Origin: Planctomycetota bacterium
GTDB lineage: Bacteria > Planctomycetota > UBA8742 > UBA2392
Assembly (NCBI GenBank): GCA_016712285.1
Contig: JADJRK010000001.1
Span: 372,001-436,000 of the forward strand
Length of the DNA stretch: 64,000 bases
Direction: 5' to 3'
A program made the position numbers and the translations under genes. The notes beneath the pieces are model-generated. The model did not search any database. It saw only the letters and a list, made by a program, of their open reading frames with translations, and had not been told where the DNA came from. This document shows, piece after piece, positions 9,101 through 17,923 of this stretch (positions are counted from its first letter, which is position 1; each line of letters begins with the position of its first letter).

Positions 9101-9528
9101 CGCTTTACGGTGTAGCGGCCGGTTTCGCCGACTCGTGGCAGGTGCGACGACATGCCCTTCACGCGGTCTGCGGCGCCGGTGGTGCGGGCGGTCTCCAGCA
9201 TGGTGGCGAGCACGCGAGTTGCAGCTTCGGATTCCTGTTTCGGGTCGAAGGTAAACAGGGTGGACTGGGCCTGTTTGTCGATGCCGTATTCGGCCAGCAT
9301 CGACTGTGCCGCCGCGGGGTTGCGCGACAGCAGTTCGGCTTCGGTGCTGATTTCGGCAGCGGCGTTGCCGGGTGCCACGGCCAGCACGCTCTGCACCGGC
9401 GCATCCGGCGCGAGCTCCGACAGCACGCGCACAGCCTCTTCGGGCGCGAGAAACCCGCGTTGAACAGCCAGCACAGCCGCAAGCACGGCTTTGTGACGGG
9501 CGTCCGGTTGGGGCGCGGAATCGTTCAT
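6166..9528 (-). CDS. Membrane Ser/Thr protein kinase with coiled coil and C-terminal TPRs
   Basis: In this 1120-aa protein, residues ~1-135 are an N-terminal helical region. The kinase domain (~139-440) has the glycine loop ARGGMGRI (146-153), K168 in EVALKE, HRDLKPAN (277-284), LDWGLA in place of DFG (296-301) and a PPEQ activation-loop end (345-348). One membrane helix (~464-485) follows, then a long Arg/Glu coiled coil (~490-560), a helical HEAT-like region and about six TPRs (~850-1110). DWG for DFG is common in Hanks-type kinases of this architecture. The kinase faces the cytoplasm and the TPR half should lie outside the inner membrane. Targets are unknown. It lies 41 nt downstream of an HTH-TPR gene on the same strand. 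Confidence 0.92.
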   Translation of the reverse strand: MNDSAPQPDARHKAVLAAVLAVQRGFLAPEEAVRVLSELAPDAPVQSVLAVAPGNAAAEISTEAELLSRNPAAAQSMLAEYGIDKQAQSTLFTFDPKQESEAATRVLATMLETARTTGAADRVKGMSSHLPRVGETGRYTVKREYARGGMGRILIALDNAVGREVALKELLPQPGGGTSGSSTAGLVERFLREAKVTGQLEHPNIVPVYEIAARDDGSVFYTMKLVRGKTMAHRLQSIQRDGSLGEQQKLSLRLQLLDAFNDVCNAIAYAHSRGVIHRDLKPANIMLGDFGETLVLDWGLARVQGQEEKTVQRKGLAEFSPSLLQDDSSARTLDGAVLGTPAYMPPEQAKGELDKVDERSDVYALGAILYEILSGRPPFEGTNAQTVLARVLVLEPEPLKQIAPLAPPDLVSLAEKAMARDRAQRLESATALAREVTAFRDGRNLSVYRYSRGELLRRFVRRNKAAVAIACVALAVIVGGAAYAFDSILGERDTARDALAAADSEREAREAMEQRQKQERERLIEQRRAEINAQDSRAREQRGENLAHEAKQRISELQRRGTDQGGLSPSDRTENARIVSGLLAAAGTTQELIRLWTEPVAGVSHEFVPEAELAARREVLNASRYLAAELAMLNEDFALAAFIIEGTQDEDASRKAWKARVDAARNALLARQKQVIEATLDDIRRGLARGGRPRGNIRLDDYVVHISALREPQTVELLAAALAPHVEKARDKDPDILWTQAERDEITLLCRVLGYIDLPERAVPPLAAFLAEINDTRLAVEAASALGLTAHSLAYRPLLEARKRFGVRSVVWMQAKRNFNRVPEPTDMPEPVTAAEFLARASIRIEQGLTAAANGDRRRAFELEPDNSAAITDYADSLGNTEAAIEMLNRALEIDPDNAIAYGRRGLIRGRMGNHALALEDLNTAVTLSPKDPILLNSRGYVYNVWVRDHEAALRDYTKVIELEPYWEVGYANRAAANIHLKNYELAIGDCSRALELNPYHPEAWINRAACRNMLGDVEGAIADVTRMLEISPGHAWGYNGRGVYRMKLKQYRGAIADFTQAISTHGNLLVQCWAFRGECHEALGDKAAALADYQEYLRRAPEAENAEDIKARIARLESE

Positions 9529-9540
9529 GGAACGCCCAAA

Positions 9541-9546
9541 AGTATA
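9541..9546 (-). promoter_or_regulatory. -10 hexamer (TATACT) of the kinase gene
   Basis: TATACT lies in the 41-nt gap after the HTH-TPR gene and ends 12 nt before the kinase ATG, suggesting that the kinase has its own promoter and a leader of only about 6 nt. No convincing -35 is visible. Confidence 0.4.
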
Positions 9547-9569
9547 CAGGCGGCGTGCGCAAAGGGCGA

Positions 9570-11096
9570 TCAGTTCGTGCGGGCTTCGGCGCGCACAGCG
9601 ATGGCCTGCTCGCGCATGAAACCGAAGCCCTTGCGGAAGCCATCCACGAAGAAGGCCACTGCCCGGGCGCGAAGTTCGCGCGTGGATTCACTGCGGGATT
9701 CTTTCGGGCACAGCATGATTGCATTGCGGTAGTGGATGGCAGCGTTGTATAGCCGCGGGTGCGTGGTGGCTGGCATTTCGCGCAGGGTCTGGTCGGCCTG
9801 GTCCAGCAGGCGCCGCGCGCTTTCTGCACGATTGCAGGCGCGTTCAAGCTGGGTGCGGATGACCAGTGCGCCAAAAGTGGCGACCTTGCCGGTGCCGACG
9901 CTGCCGAGCTTTTCATTCACCAGGTCCGTATCGTAGTCCTGTTTGCGCAGCGCGGTCTCCAGTTGCAGCATCTGCAAGGCCCACGAGACCTGCGGGCTTT
10001 CGTACGGTTTGTCGCTCTCGAAAACAACTTTGCGCACGTGGGCGATCAGCGCGAGGTCTTCACTCCAGGAGGCATACTTCAGCACGAAGGACTCCATGCC
10101 CGCGCCAAAGTACTCGGGGTTGATGGCATCGCGGATCGAGGCGAGGCCGGCAGATACGCAAGTAACGTAATAGTGCAGCGCATTGGCCGGCAGCGCGTCG
10201 GGATTGGTCAATGCTATCTCGTGATACATCGAGCGCACGATGGCCAGCCCCTGGTCGACGCGTCCGCACTCCATGTGCAAGGCGCCCAGGCGCATTTTGA
10301 GGGACTGGAAGTAGCGGTCGCCGTTGGCGTCGGGGTGCGTCAGGCTGATCGCGGACTCAAGCACGCGCACCGCTTCTTCTATATAGCCCATGCTGGTCAG
10401 GGCGACGCTCAGGTTGCCGATATGAACCATCTGCAGCGGGTCTCGCAATTCGCCGGTGGCCAGCAGGCGTCGCACTGCGCGGCGCTGGATCGTGAGCGCG
10501 TTCTCGAAGTTGTTCAGCACGTGCTCAAGGCTGGCGTTGGCATAGTCAAAGCGCAGGTCTACTTCGGGACTGTCTGAGAGGCGCGCGATCTGCACAATCG
10601 CCTCGCGCAGTTCCAGGGCGAGGTCCACGTTGCGCTTGCGGATGGCGCCCTGCAGCTGGGTGACCAGCTCGTTGTAAATCGGCGCGGTGTGTTCGTTCAG
10701 TTTCTGGCGCAGGGTTTCATAGCGTCGCAGCGCCTCATTCAGTTCGCGCAGCACGCGGGCGTGGCTCTTGCCCGCCAGAGCGCCAAGCCGCATCTCGGAC
10801 ACGGCGCTCATCGCTTTGACCAGCGCCAGAATGTTCTCGCCCATCGATACCGACGACATCGTCACGTCGGAAAGGTAGGGGGCGCCCTCGCCCAGCATCA
10901 GCCAGGTCGGGTTCAGCTTGAACTGGCGAATCAGCCCGACGGCAAAGTCGGTGGGCACTTTGCCGTGGCGCACATAGCGGTTGACGTTGCTGAGGGGCAC
11001 GCCAGTGCGCTGGGCAATGGTGGCCTGGGAGTGCTGGGCGGCCACGGTTTTCAGGCGTTCGCGGAAGCCGTCATCCTGAATCTGGGAGTCAGTCAT
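9570..11096 (-). CDS. HTH (phage CI/XRE-like) - TPR regulator
   Basis: This 508-aa protein has an N-terminal helix-turn-helix (residues ~8-70: ATIAQRTGVPLSNVNRYVRHG) ending in NPTWLMLGEGAPY, a signature of CI-repressor-type HTH domains. The remaining ~420 residues are helical and contain TPR-like pairs (for example NFENALTIQRRAVRRLLATG and IEEAVRVLESAISLTHP). The layout recalls quorum or peptide-sensing XRE-TPR regulators, where TPRs gate DNA binding, but no peptide gene is seen nearby. AGGAA precedes the ATG. Upstream lies the divergent FG-GAP surface protein; downstream, on the same strand, is the Ser/Thr kinase, so it may regulate either. Confidence 0.8.
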   Translation of the reverse strand: MTDSQIQDDGFRERLKTVAAQHSQATIAQRTGVPLSNVNRYVRHGKVPTDFAVGLIRQFKLNPTWLMLGEGAPYLSDVTMSSVSMGENILALVKAMSAVSEMRLGALAGKSHARVLRELNEALRRYETLRQKLNEHTAPIYNELVTQLQGAIRKRNVDLALELREAIVQIARLSDSPEVDLRFDYANASLEHVLNNFENALTIQRRAVRRLLATGELRDPLQMVHIGNLSVALTSMGYIEEAVRVLESAISLTHPDANGDRYFQSLKMRLGALHMECGRVDQGLAIVRSMYHEIALTNPDALPANALHYYVTCVSAGLASIRDAINPEYFGAGMESFVLKYASWSEDLALIAHVRKVVFESDKPYESPQVSWALQMLQLETALRKQDYDTDLVNEKLGSVGTGKVATFGALVIRTQLERACNRAESARRLLDQADQTLREMPATTHPRLYNAAIHYRNAIMLCPKESRSESTRELRARAVAFFVDGFRKGFGFMREQAIAVRAEARTN

Positions 11097-11236
11097 GGCA
11101 TAGTTCCTTATTCAGGGATACTAAATATGACATAGCCGCGAGTCCAGTCATCTTTCCTGTTACCTTTGCCGCCAACGAAGACCTGACTCCCGACGGTGCG
11201 GGGGAGTTGGTCACGACTCGAGACCGGAGGCAAACG

Positions 11237-14200
11237 ATGAGTGCAATCAAGACCAGGACGGAAGCAGGACTTCTGCGAAGGCTGTTGCGGCTTAGCGCCG
11301 TTTCAGCCGTGGTGCTGCTGAGTGCGTCGACGGTGCTTGCGACATTGCAGCGCACGTCGCCCAGCAGCGGCGCACATCACGTGAAGCGCGGCGCGACAAT
11401 CAGCGCTGAGTTTTCCTCGGCGGTCAGTAACGCCGACAGCTCGAACTTCTTCGTGCGGGGGCGCCACAGCGGATTGCATACCGGCACTTACAGCGGCAAT
11501 GGCAGCGCGCGTTTGACTTTCCAGTCAAACCAGGGCTTTCGCGGTGGCGAACGCGTAGACGTCACGATGACCACCGGCATCAGCGGCTTGAACCAGCAGA
11601 AGCAATTCAGCTTTCTGGCCCGGGCCAACCGTTCCACGGGCACTGTTGAGAACGACATTCTTGGGTCGGTCTGGGTGGACGCGTCCATCGGGTACGCGTT
11701 GCCGGGGCGCCTCACCGCCGGCTACAGCGGTTACTACTACGGCAGCGCATGCGGCGACATCAACGGCGACGGCCGCCCCGACGTTGCGGTCGGCGGCGCT
11801 TTCAGCCCCAGCGGTGTTCATGTCTGGCTGACGCCTTCGAACCTCAGCGACTGGAATGCCGTGCAGGGTCACCGCGATTTCGCTGCCTCGAAGATCACGC
11901 TGACACCCAGCACCAACGGCACCGTCTATGGCGTCGAGATCGGCGATATCAATGCTGACGGCTACGGCGACGTGCTGCTTTCGCTCGAGAACGGCAGCGA
12001 CAACCGCCCTGAGCTGTTCACCTGGAACCCGCAGACCAGCGCGTTCAACTCGCCCGTCAAGTTCGGCACCAACACCGGCCACACCGGCATCCGGACAGCC
12101 GACCTGAACAGCGACGGTCTGCTGGACGTCGTGTGCGTGTGCCATGCCAACTACTACTGCCTGAACAACGGGCAGGGCGGGTTCAACGCCTCGGTCGCAT
12201 TCACGGGCTCGGGTTCGTGGGGTTCCGACGTGGCCTTTGCCGACTTCGACAGTGACGGCGACCTCGACGTCGTGTTCGTCCACGGCAGCGGCGCGATGAA
12301 TCCCAACGACATGGTGTTTTACAACAACGGCACCGGCGGCTTTCCGACGTCGGCAACCCTGGGGACCTCGTCGGTTTCACTTGGCGTGGTGACGGGCGAC
12401 TTCAACGGCGACGGTGCGGTGGACATCGCGGTCTCAACGTACAGCGACGGTGTTCGACTTTTCCTCAACAACGGCGCCGGCCAGTTTTCAACTTCGAGTG
12501 TCGCCTTCACCATCATGAACACTGCGACACCTCCAGTGGCAGTCGCGATCGGCGCCCTGGCGGCGGGCGACCTGGATGGCGACGGTGACCTCGACATGGC
12601 GCTCGGCGCCGGCGACGCAGGCAGCACCGGCCAGAGCAAGCTGATCTTCAACAATGGTGACGGCACGTTCACCACTTCGGCCGACCTGGGCCCGGCAAAC
12701 GGCGGCGGCACTTGGGGCCCGGACATCCAGCTGGTTGACCTCGATGGCGACGGCGACCTTGACGTGTTCTGGGGACACTGGAGCCGGGGGCCCGCATACC
12801 TGCTGAATGGCGCAAAGATGTACGACGACACCAACGACACCTGGACCTACGAGCACACAGGCTTCGACCCGTCCCTGACCAGCACTTCGCCTGCCGCTCA
12901 TTCGGTCAGCGTTGCGCGGTCGGCCAATGTGGCCGCCAGCTTCAACAAGTCCATGCTGGGTGTCGGCGCTTCCACGGTTTCGGCGCGCGGTTCATTGCGC
13001 GGGGCCATTGCCGGCAGCTATCTAGGCAACGGCACTTCCACGCTCACTCTCAACCCCACGGCCGACTTCAAGCCGGGCGAAGTGATTGAGCTGTCGGTGC
13101 GTGGCCTCAACTCTCAAAGTACCATCACGGACTACACCACGAGCACCGTGTCTCACACCACGAACCAGCCGCTGGTGCGCGGCGAAGTCGTGCGCTTCCG
13201 GGCCGCAGCCTCGGCTGGCCCGCTTCAGTTCGGCCACAAGCTGCAGAATCTCCAGGCAGCAACACTGGGGACCAACGCATCCGTCACGGGCGACCTGAAC
13301 GGCGACGGTACGCTTGAGGTTGTGCTTGGCGTGGGCAACGGCCGCGACCGCTGGTTCTCGATCGGGAGTGCGAGTGGCAACGACGTTTCGACGTCAACAC
13401 TGGACACCCGTGCGCTGGCACTTGGCGACATCGACAACGATGGCGACCTTGACCTGGTCATCGGCGTGCATGGCGCAGCCAACGTCATTCACCCCTGGAC
13501 CGGCAGCGGTTTTGGCGGTGCATCGACGTTCGGGTCCGCGACCGACAACACCCACGCGATTGCGCTGGGAGACCTGAATGCCGACGGCTGGCTCGACATC
13601 GTGTGCGCCCACAACGGCCAGCAGAATGCAATCTACCTGAACAACCAGGCCGGCGGCTTTACGGTTGTCAGCTTTGGCGCAGCGACCGACAACAGCGTCG
13701 CAGTCGCGCTGGCCGACGTGGACCGCGACGGCGACCTGGACATCGTAATCGGCAACTCCGGCCAGGCCGACGCCGTTTACTTCAATGACGGGCGCGGTGC
13801 GCTCAACGGCCGGCGCTCCATCGCGGGCGGCGGCAACGACACCCGCGCCGTGGCAGCCGACGACCTGAACGGCGACGGCTACCCCGACATCGTGTGCGCG
13901 TACCACGGCGGCGCCGACAACCTGTTCCTGAACAACGGCGCCGGCGACTTCGCCAGCAACTACCCGCTGACCACCGGCAGCACTGACTCTCGCGCCTTGG
14001 CACTGGGCGACATGGACGGCGACGGCGACCTTGACGTCATGGTCGGGTACGCCGCGACACAGGGCCAGCTGTTGATCAACAACGGGGCCGGCACATTCTC
14101 TGCCGGTGCGAACTTCGGCCCGTCGGCGGGCAACATGTCCTCGCTGCTGACCGCTGACTTCGACAATGACAACGACCTCGACATCCTGTTCACCCGCCCG

Positions 14201-15382
14201 GGCGCGCAGGACCAGGTCGCGTATAACGAGCAGTGGCCGACGGCTGCATTCTCACAGGCGCAGTACACCGTGCAGGAGTCAGCAGGCACGGCCACGATCA
14301 CCGTCACGCTCTCCAGCTCGCCGATCCAGGCAGTGACCGTGAACTGGACGGCAACGGCAGGCACGGCTGGGGCGGCGGACTTCAACGCCAACAACGGCAC
14401 CCTGACGTTCAACCCTGGCCAGACCAGCCGCACGTTCAATGTCACGATCCTGAACGACACGCTGGACGAGACGGACGAAACGATTGTCCTGACGCTCAGC
14501 AACCCGACCGGCGCGTTGCTGGCCACCGGTGCAACGGCAACGCTGTCGATTCTTGACGACGACGGCGAACCCACCGTGCGCTTCAACACCGCCACGCAAA
14601 CCGTCGCGGAGGGCAGCAACGTCCAGGTGACGGTTGAACTCAGCAACGCCAGCGGATTTGCGGTGACCGTGGACTACGCCACGGCCGACGGCACAGCCAC
14701 CTCACCGCTGGACTACACCAGCAACGCCGGAACGTTGACCATCCCGGCCGGCCAATTGACCGCGACTTTCACGCTGGTGACGGCTGCGGACAACATCCAC
14801 GAAACCGACCACGATCTTTCGATTGCGCTGAGCAACCCGGCTAACGCACAGCTCGGCGCCCTGGCGACAACGACGGTAACGATCGTGGACGACGATGCCG
14901 TGCCGACGGTGGCGATCACGCCGGTCGCCACTTCGGTGGGCGAAGATGGCGGCACAGTCACGCTGACCGTGAACCTGTCCAACCCGAGCGCATTTGCGGC
15001 CAGCGTGGATTATGCAACCATCAACGTCAGTGCCGACGGCACAAGCGACTACACCGCGACCAGCGGAACGCTCGCGTTTGCGCCGGGGCAGGTGTCGAAG
15101 ACGATCACCGTGAGCATTCACGACGACACCTTGAACGAGATTGACGAGACGTTCCAGGTTGCGCTTAGCAACCCGGTGAACTGTGTACTGGGCACCGACG
15201 TAATCTCGGTGGTCACGATTACCGCAGACCCTGACGACGTCTTCATGCCTGTGGCCGGTGGCGGCTCGGGCGGCGGCGGCGGTGGCGGCTGCAATGTGGA
15301 AACAGGGGGCCCGGTCGGCCTCGTGGGCATGTTGATACTGTTGGCGGGCATTGCCGTGTACCGCCGCAGGCGCATCGCGTAA
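11237..15382 (+). CDS. Large surface protein: Ig-like, FG-GAP repeats and Calx-beta domains
   Basis: This 1381-aa protein starts at 11237, with GGAGG 6 nt upstream. A signal peptide (LSAVSAVVLLSASTVLA) is followed by an SbsA-type Ig-like domain, then FG-GAP repeats with about 14 DxNxDGxxD calcium loops in two blocks separated by a second Ig-like domain. Three Calx-beta domains follow (each ending near DDD). The C-terminus is a Gly-run with one Cys (GGGGGGGCNVETGG), a hydrophobic helix and an RRRR tail, resembling MYXO-CTERM-like sorting tags. It is probably a calcium-dependent, cell-surface-anchored adhesin or carbohydrate binder. The divergent HTH-TPR gene could control it. Confidence 0.9.
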   Translation: MSAIKTRTEAGLLRRLLRLSAVSAVVLLSASTVLATLQRTSPSSGAHHVKRGATISAEFSSAVSNADSSNFFVRGRHSGLHTGTYSGNGSARLTFQSNQGFRGGERVDVTMTTGISGLNQQKQFSFLARANRSTGTVENDILGSVWVDASIGYALPGRLTAGYSGYYYGSACGDINGDGRPDVAVGGAFSPSGVHVWLTPSNLSDWNAVQGHRDFAASKITLTPSTNGTVYGVEIGDINADGYGDVLLSLENGSDNRPELFTWNPQTSAFNSPVKFGTNTGHTGIRTADLNSDGLLDVVCVCHANYYCLNNGQGGFNASVAFTGSGSWGSDVAFADFDSDGDLDVVFVHGSGAMNPNDMVFYNNGTGGFPTSATLGTSSVSLGVVTGDFNGDGAVDIAVSTYSDGVRLFLNNGAGQFSTSSVAFTIMNTATPPVAVAIGALAAGDLDGDGDLDMALGAGDAGSTGQSKLIFNNGDGTFTTSADLGPANGGGTWGPDIQLVDLDGDGDLDVFWGHWSRGPAYLLNGAKMYDDTNDTWTYEHTGFDPSLTSTSPAAHSVSVARSANVAASFNKSMLGVGASTVSARGSLRGAIAGSYLGNGTSTLTLNPTADFKPGEVIELSVRGLNSQSTITDYTTSTVSHTTNQPLVRGEVVRFRAAASAGPLQFGHKLQNLQAATLGTNASVTGDLNGDGTLEVVLGVGNGRDRWFSIGSASGNDVSTSTLDTRALALGDIDNDGDLDLVIGVHGAANVIHPWTGSGFGGASTFGSATDNTHAIALGDLNADGWLDIVCAHNGQQNAIYLNNQAGGFTVVSFGAATDNSVAVALADVDRDGDLDIVIGNSGQADAVYFNDGRGALNGRRSIAGGGNDTRAVAADDLNGDGYPDIVCAYHGGADNLFLNNGAGDFASNYPLTTGSTDSRALALGDMDGDGDLDVMVGYAATQGQLLINNGAGTFSAGANFGPSAGNMSSLLTADFDNDNDLDILFTRPGAQDQVAYNEQWPTAAFSQAQYTVQESAGTATITVTLSSSPIQAVTVNWTATAGTAGAADFNANNGTLTFNPGQTSRTFNVTILNDTLDETDETIVLTLSNPTGALLATGATATLSILDDDGEPTVRFNTATQTVAEGSNVQVTVELSNASGFAVTVDYATADGTATSPLDYTSNAGTLTIPAGQLTATFTLVTAADNIHETDHDLSIALSNPANAQLGALATTTVTIVDDDAVPTVAITPVATSVGEDGGTVTLTVNLSNPSAFAASVDYATINVSADGTSDYTATSGTLAFAPGQVSKTITVSIHDDTLNEIDETFQVALSNPVNCVLGTDVISVVTITADPDDVFMPVAGGGSGGGGGGGCNVETGGPVGLVGMLILLAGIAVYRRRRIA

Positions 15383-15405
15383 AGCAACCGGGATGCAGCC
15401 CACAA

Positions 15406-15430
15406 CGGGGGCGCCATGTTGGCGCCCCCG
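15406..15430 (+). terminator. Strong hairpin after the FG-GAP gene
   Basis: A perfect 11-bp GC-rich stem (15406-15416 with 15420-15430) has a TGT loop and lies 24 nt past the stop codon. It is followed by CCTGATTTGTG, so the T tract is weak. Confidence 0.6.
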
Positions 15431-15497
15431 CCTGATTTGTGAGGCGCTGCGCGGGTGCAGCCTTGGCAGGGGGGCAGTCTTGCGATAAACCTTGGGC

Positions 15498-15920
15498 ATG
15501 GCGGGCACGACACCCAAGGTGAAGGCTTTCCTGATCTGCGACCAGGTGATTCGCAGCACGGACGGCAAGTACTCGATCATCGGGATCTTCCGGCGCGTGC
15601 ATGCGCCGCAGTTTCCCGTGTTTCATGCCCGCTTTGGCGTCTACGTGATGCTGGGCGAAATGAACGGGGCGTACGACCTGACCATCGAATTCACCGACCC
15701 GGTCGAGGGCGCCACGCTGGGCAAGGCTGAACTGCGCGGCCTGAAGCACAGCAAGCCGCTGGAAGACTTCGAGACCGGCATCAACCTGCCCGGCTTGCAG
15801 TTCCCGAAAGAGGGGACGTTCGAGATTCACCTGTCTGCCAATGGTGACCTGCTGCACGTGGATACACTGCAGGCGATCAAGGTGGACGCGCCGCCCGGGC
15901 CTCCGCCTGAGGCGACCTGA
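15498..15920 (+). CDS. DUF6941-like conserved protein
   Basis: This 140-aa protein opens TPKVKAFLICDQVIRSTDGK and continues with an 'IIGIFRRVHAPQFPV' strand, a pattern I associate with DUF6941 proteins of unknown function. It has no signal peptide or membrane helix, reads as an all-beta domain and ends in a Pro-rich tail. The ATG at 15498 is chosen over an upstream in-frame TTG (15492). No Shine-Dalgarno is seen; GATAAA ends 8 nt before the ATG and is a possible -10 with TTGGCA at 15463. Family call is by memory and moderate. Confidence 0.6.
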   Translation: MAGTTPKVKAFLICDQVIRSTDGKYSIIGIFRRVHAPQFPVFHARFGVYVMLGEMNGAYDLTIEFTDPVEGATLGKAELRGLKHSKPLEDFETGINLPGLQFPKEGTFEIHLSANGDLLHVDTLQAIKVDAPPGPPPEAT

Positions 15921-15967
15921 AGCACGCCAACCCTTTTGTCCAATGGGTTTCCACAGTCTCTGTCCCG

Positions 15968-15995
15968 TTGCGGCGGGGGACGTGCGTTCTATAAC
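15968..15995 (+). promoter_or_regulatory. Promoter of korAB
   Basis: TTGCGG (15968-15973), a 16-nt spacer and TATAAC (15990-15995) predict a start near 16002 and a leader of about 50 nt that carries the AAGGAG ribosome-binding site at 16035-16040. Confidence 0.5.
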
Positions 15996-16050
15996 CGGCG
16001 TTTCACAGATGGGCGCGGCGTACGCCGTGCGCGCAAGGAGATGTATCACC

Positions 16051-17868
16051 ATGGCCACAGCACAGGCCGCAGAGCCCCAAACCCGGACCATCGTCAACGA
16101 CCTGGTACTTCACGTCGCGACTGCAAACGGCAGCGGCAGCCAGACCAGCAACATGGTGCTGCTGCGCAGCCTGTTCCAGATGGGCATTCCGATCAGCGGC
16201 AAGAACCTGTTCCCGAGCAACATCCAGGGCCTTCCCACCTGGTTCACGATTCGCGCCAACAAAGACGGCTGGATCGCGCGCAAGCAGGATGCCGACATCG
16301 TCGTGTGCATGAACCCCGACACCAGCGACGAAGACGCCGAGACGGCGCGCAAGGGCGCCATACTGATCTACGAAGAGACGCTGAACCTTGCCGACAAGCG
16401 CCCGGATTGCATTCACTACGCAGTGCCGTTCAAGAAGCTGATTGCCGAGGCATGCCCCGATGTGCGCCTGCGCAAGCTCGTGATCAACATGCTGTACGTG
16501 GGCGTGTGCGCCCAGCTGTTCAACTTCGACATGGAAGAAGTGCGCAAGGCGATTTCAACGCAGCTTGCCGGCAAGCAGAAGGCGATTGACCTGAACGTGC
16601 CGGCTGTCGAGTTCGGCTACAAGTGGGCCGCCGAGAACCTCAAGAAAGCCGACCCGTACCGCGTCGAGCGCATGGATGGCAACAAGGGCAAGATCATCAT
16701 CGAAGGCAACGCCGCGACGGCCCTGGGCCTGATGTTCGGCGGAGTGTCGGTCGTGACGTGGTACCCGATCACGCCCAGCAGCAGCCTGTGCGAGTACCTG
16801 GACGAATACCTGAACAAGTACCGCATCCAGGACGGCAAACGCACGTTTGCCGTGGTGCAGGCCGAAGACGAAATTGCCGCCGTCGGCATGCTGGCCGGCG
16901 CCGGCTGGGCCGGTGCTCGCGCGTTTACCAGCACCAGCGGCCCGGGCATCAGCCTGATGAACGAGATTATCGGCCTGGCCTATTTTGCCGAGATTCCGTT
17001 CGTGATCTGCAACGTGGCGCGCACCGGCCCCAGCACGGGGCTTCCGACGCGCACAATGCAGGGCGACCTGATCAGCCTGTTTTACGCGAGCCACGGCGAC
17101 ACCAAGCACATTGTGGTCATCCCGAGCACGCCCAAGGAAGCCTTTGAAATGGGCGGCGAGGCATTGAACCTGGCCGAGGAATTCCAGACACCGGTGTTCA
17201 TCCTCAGTGACCTTGACCTGGGCATGAACTACTGGATGAGCGACCGCTTTGATTACCCGACCGAGCCCTTCCGGCGCGGCAAGGTTCTCGACAAAGAAGC
17301 GCTGGACAAGCTCAACGGCCAGTGGGGGCGCTACCGCGACGTGGACGGCGACGGCATTGCCTACCGCACCTATCCCGGCACCGACCACCCCAAGGCCGCG
17401 TACTTCACGCGCGGCACGGGCCATACGCCCGACGCAGCCTACAGCGAAAAGCCCGAGCACTGGAAATCGAACATGGATCGCCTGGCGCGCAAGTTTGAAA
17501 CCGCCAAGACGCGCGTGCCCAAGCCCGAGATCCATAGCAACGGCCACGCCGCCGGCTTGATCTACTTTGGTACAACCACTGAGGCGGTGCGCGAGGCACT
17601 TTCCGCGCTGGACCACCAGCACGGCCTCAAGCTTGACCTGTGCCGGCTGCGCGCCTTTCCGTTCACGCAGGAAGTCGAAGACTTTCTGCACAGCCATGAA
17701 CGTGTCTATGTCGTCGAGCTCAATCGCGACGGCCAGATGCGGATGACCTTGAACGCCGAGCTGCCAAGGTTCGCAGGCAAGTTGCGCAGTGTGCTGCACT
17801 ACGACGGCATGCCGCTGACAGCCGACAACGTCGTGCAGCAGGTCGTGTCGATGGAACGCGAAAAGTAA
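16051..17868 (+). CDS. korA: 2-oxoacid:ferredoxin oxidoreductase, fused gamma-alpha subunit
   Basis: In this 605-aa protein the N-terminal gamma-type domain (~10-200: HVATANGSGSQTSNMVLLRS) is fused to the alpha domain (~215-605), which has WYPITPSSSLCEYL, AEDEIAAVGMLAGAGWAGAR and TSTSGPGISLM motifs. With the beta subunit it should convert 2-oxoglutarate (or a related 2-oxoacid) and CoA to acyl-CoA and CO2, reducing ferredoxin. AAGGAG lies 10 nt before the ATG, so the longer frame to 15841, which overlaps the DUF6941 gene, is rejected. korB follows after 55 nt. Substrate (2-oxoglutarate rather than pyruvate) is inferred from the two-gene layout. Confidence 0.88.
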   Translation: MATAQAAEPQTRTIVNDLVLHVATANGSGSQTSNMVLLRSLFQMGIPISGKNLFPSNIQGLPTWFTIRANKDGWIARKQDADIVVCMNPDTSDEDAETARKGAILIYEETLNLADKRPDCIHYAVPFKKLIAEACPDVRLRKLVINMLYVGVCAQLFNFDMEEVRKAISTQLAGKQKAIDLNVPAVEFGYKWAAENLKKADPYRVERMDGNKGKIIIEGNAATALGLMFGGVSVVTWYPITPSSSLCEYLDEYLNKYRIQDGKRTFAVVQAEDEIAAVGMLAGAGWAGARAFTSTSGPGISLMNEIIGLAYFAEIPFVICNVARTGPSTGLPTRTMQGDLISLFYASHGDTKHIVVIPSTPKEAFEMGGEALNLAEEFQTPVFILSDLDLGMNYWMSDRFDYPTEPFRRGKVLDKEALDKLNGQWGRYRDVDGDGIAYRTYPGTDHPKAAYFTRGTGHTPDAAYSEKPEHWKSNMDRLARKFETAKTRVPKPEIHSNGHAAGLIYFGTTTEAVREALSALDHQHGLKLDLCRLRAFPFTQEVEDFLHSHERVYVVELNRDGQMRMTLNAELPRFAGKLRSVLHYDGMPLTADNVVQQVVSMEREK

Positions 17869-17923
17869 GCATCGGGGATTCGCCCGGGCCACAACCCAGG
17901 CTTGCCCCGCAGGAGACGAAGCA

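Noticed and set aside
7156..9732. 858-codon open frame on the plus strand
   Set aside because: It is fully antisense to the Ser/Thr kinase gene, has no domain, and its length is explained by GC-rich codon bias of the real gene.
11600..14220. Tandem DNA repeats as CRISPR-like array
   Set aside because: The periodic similarity is protein-level FG-GAP repetition in one reading frame; there are no constant repeats with unique spacers.
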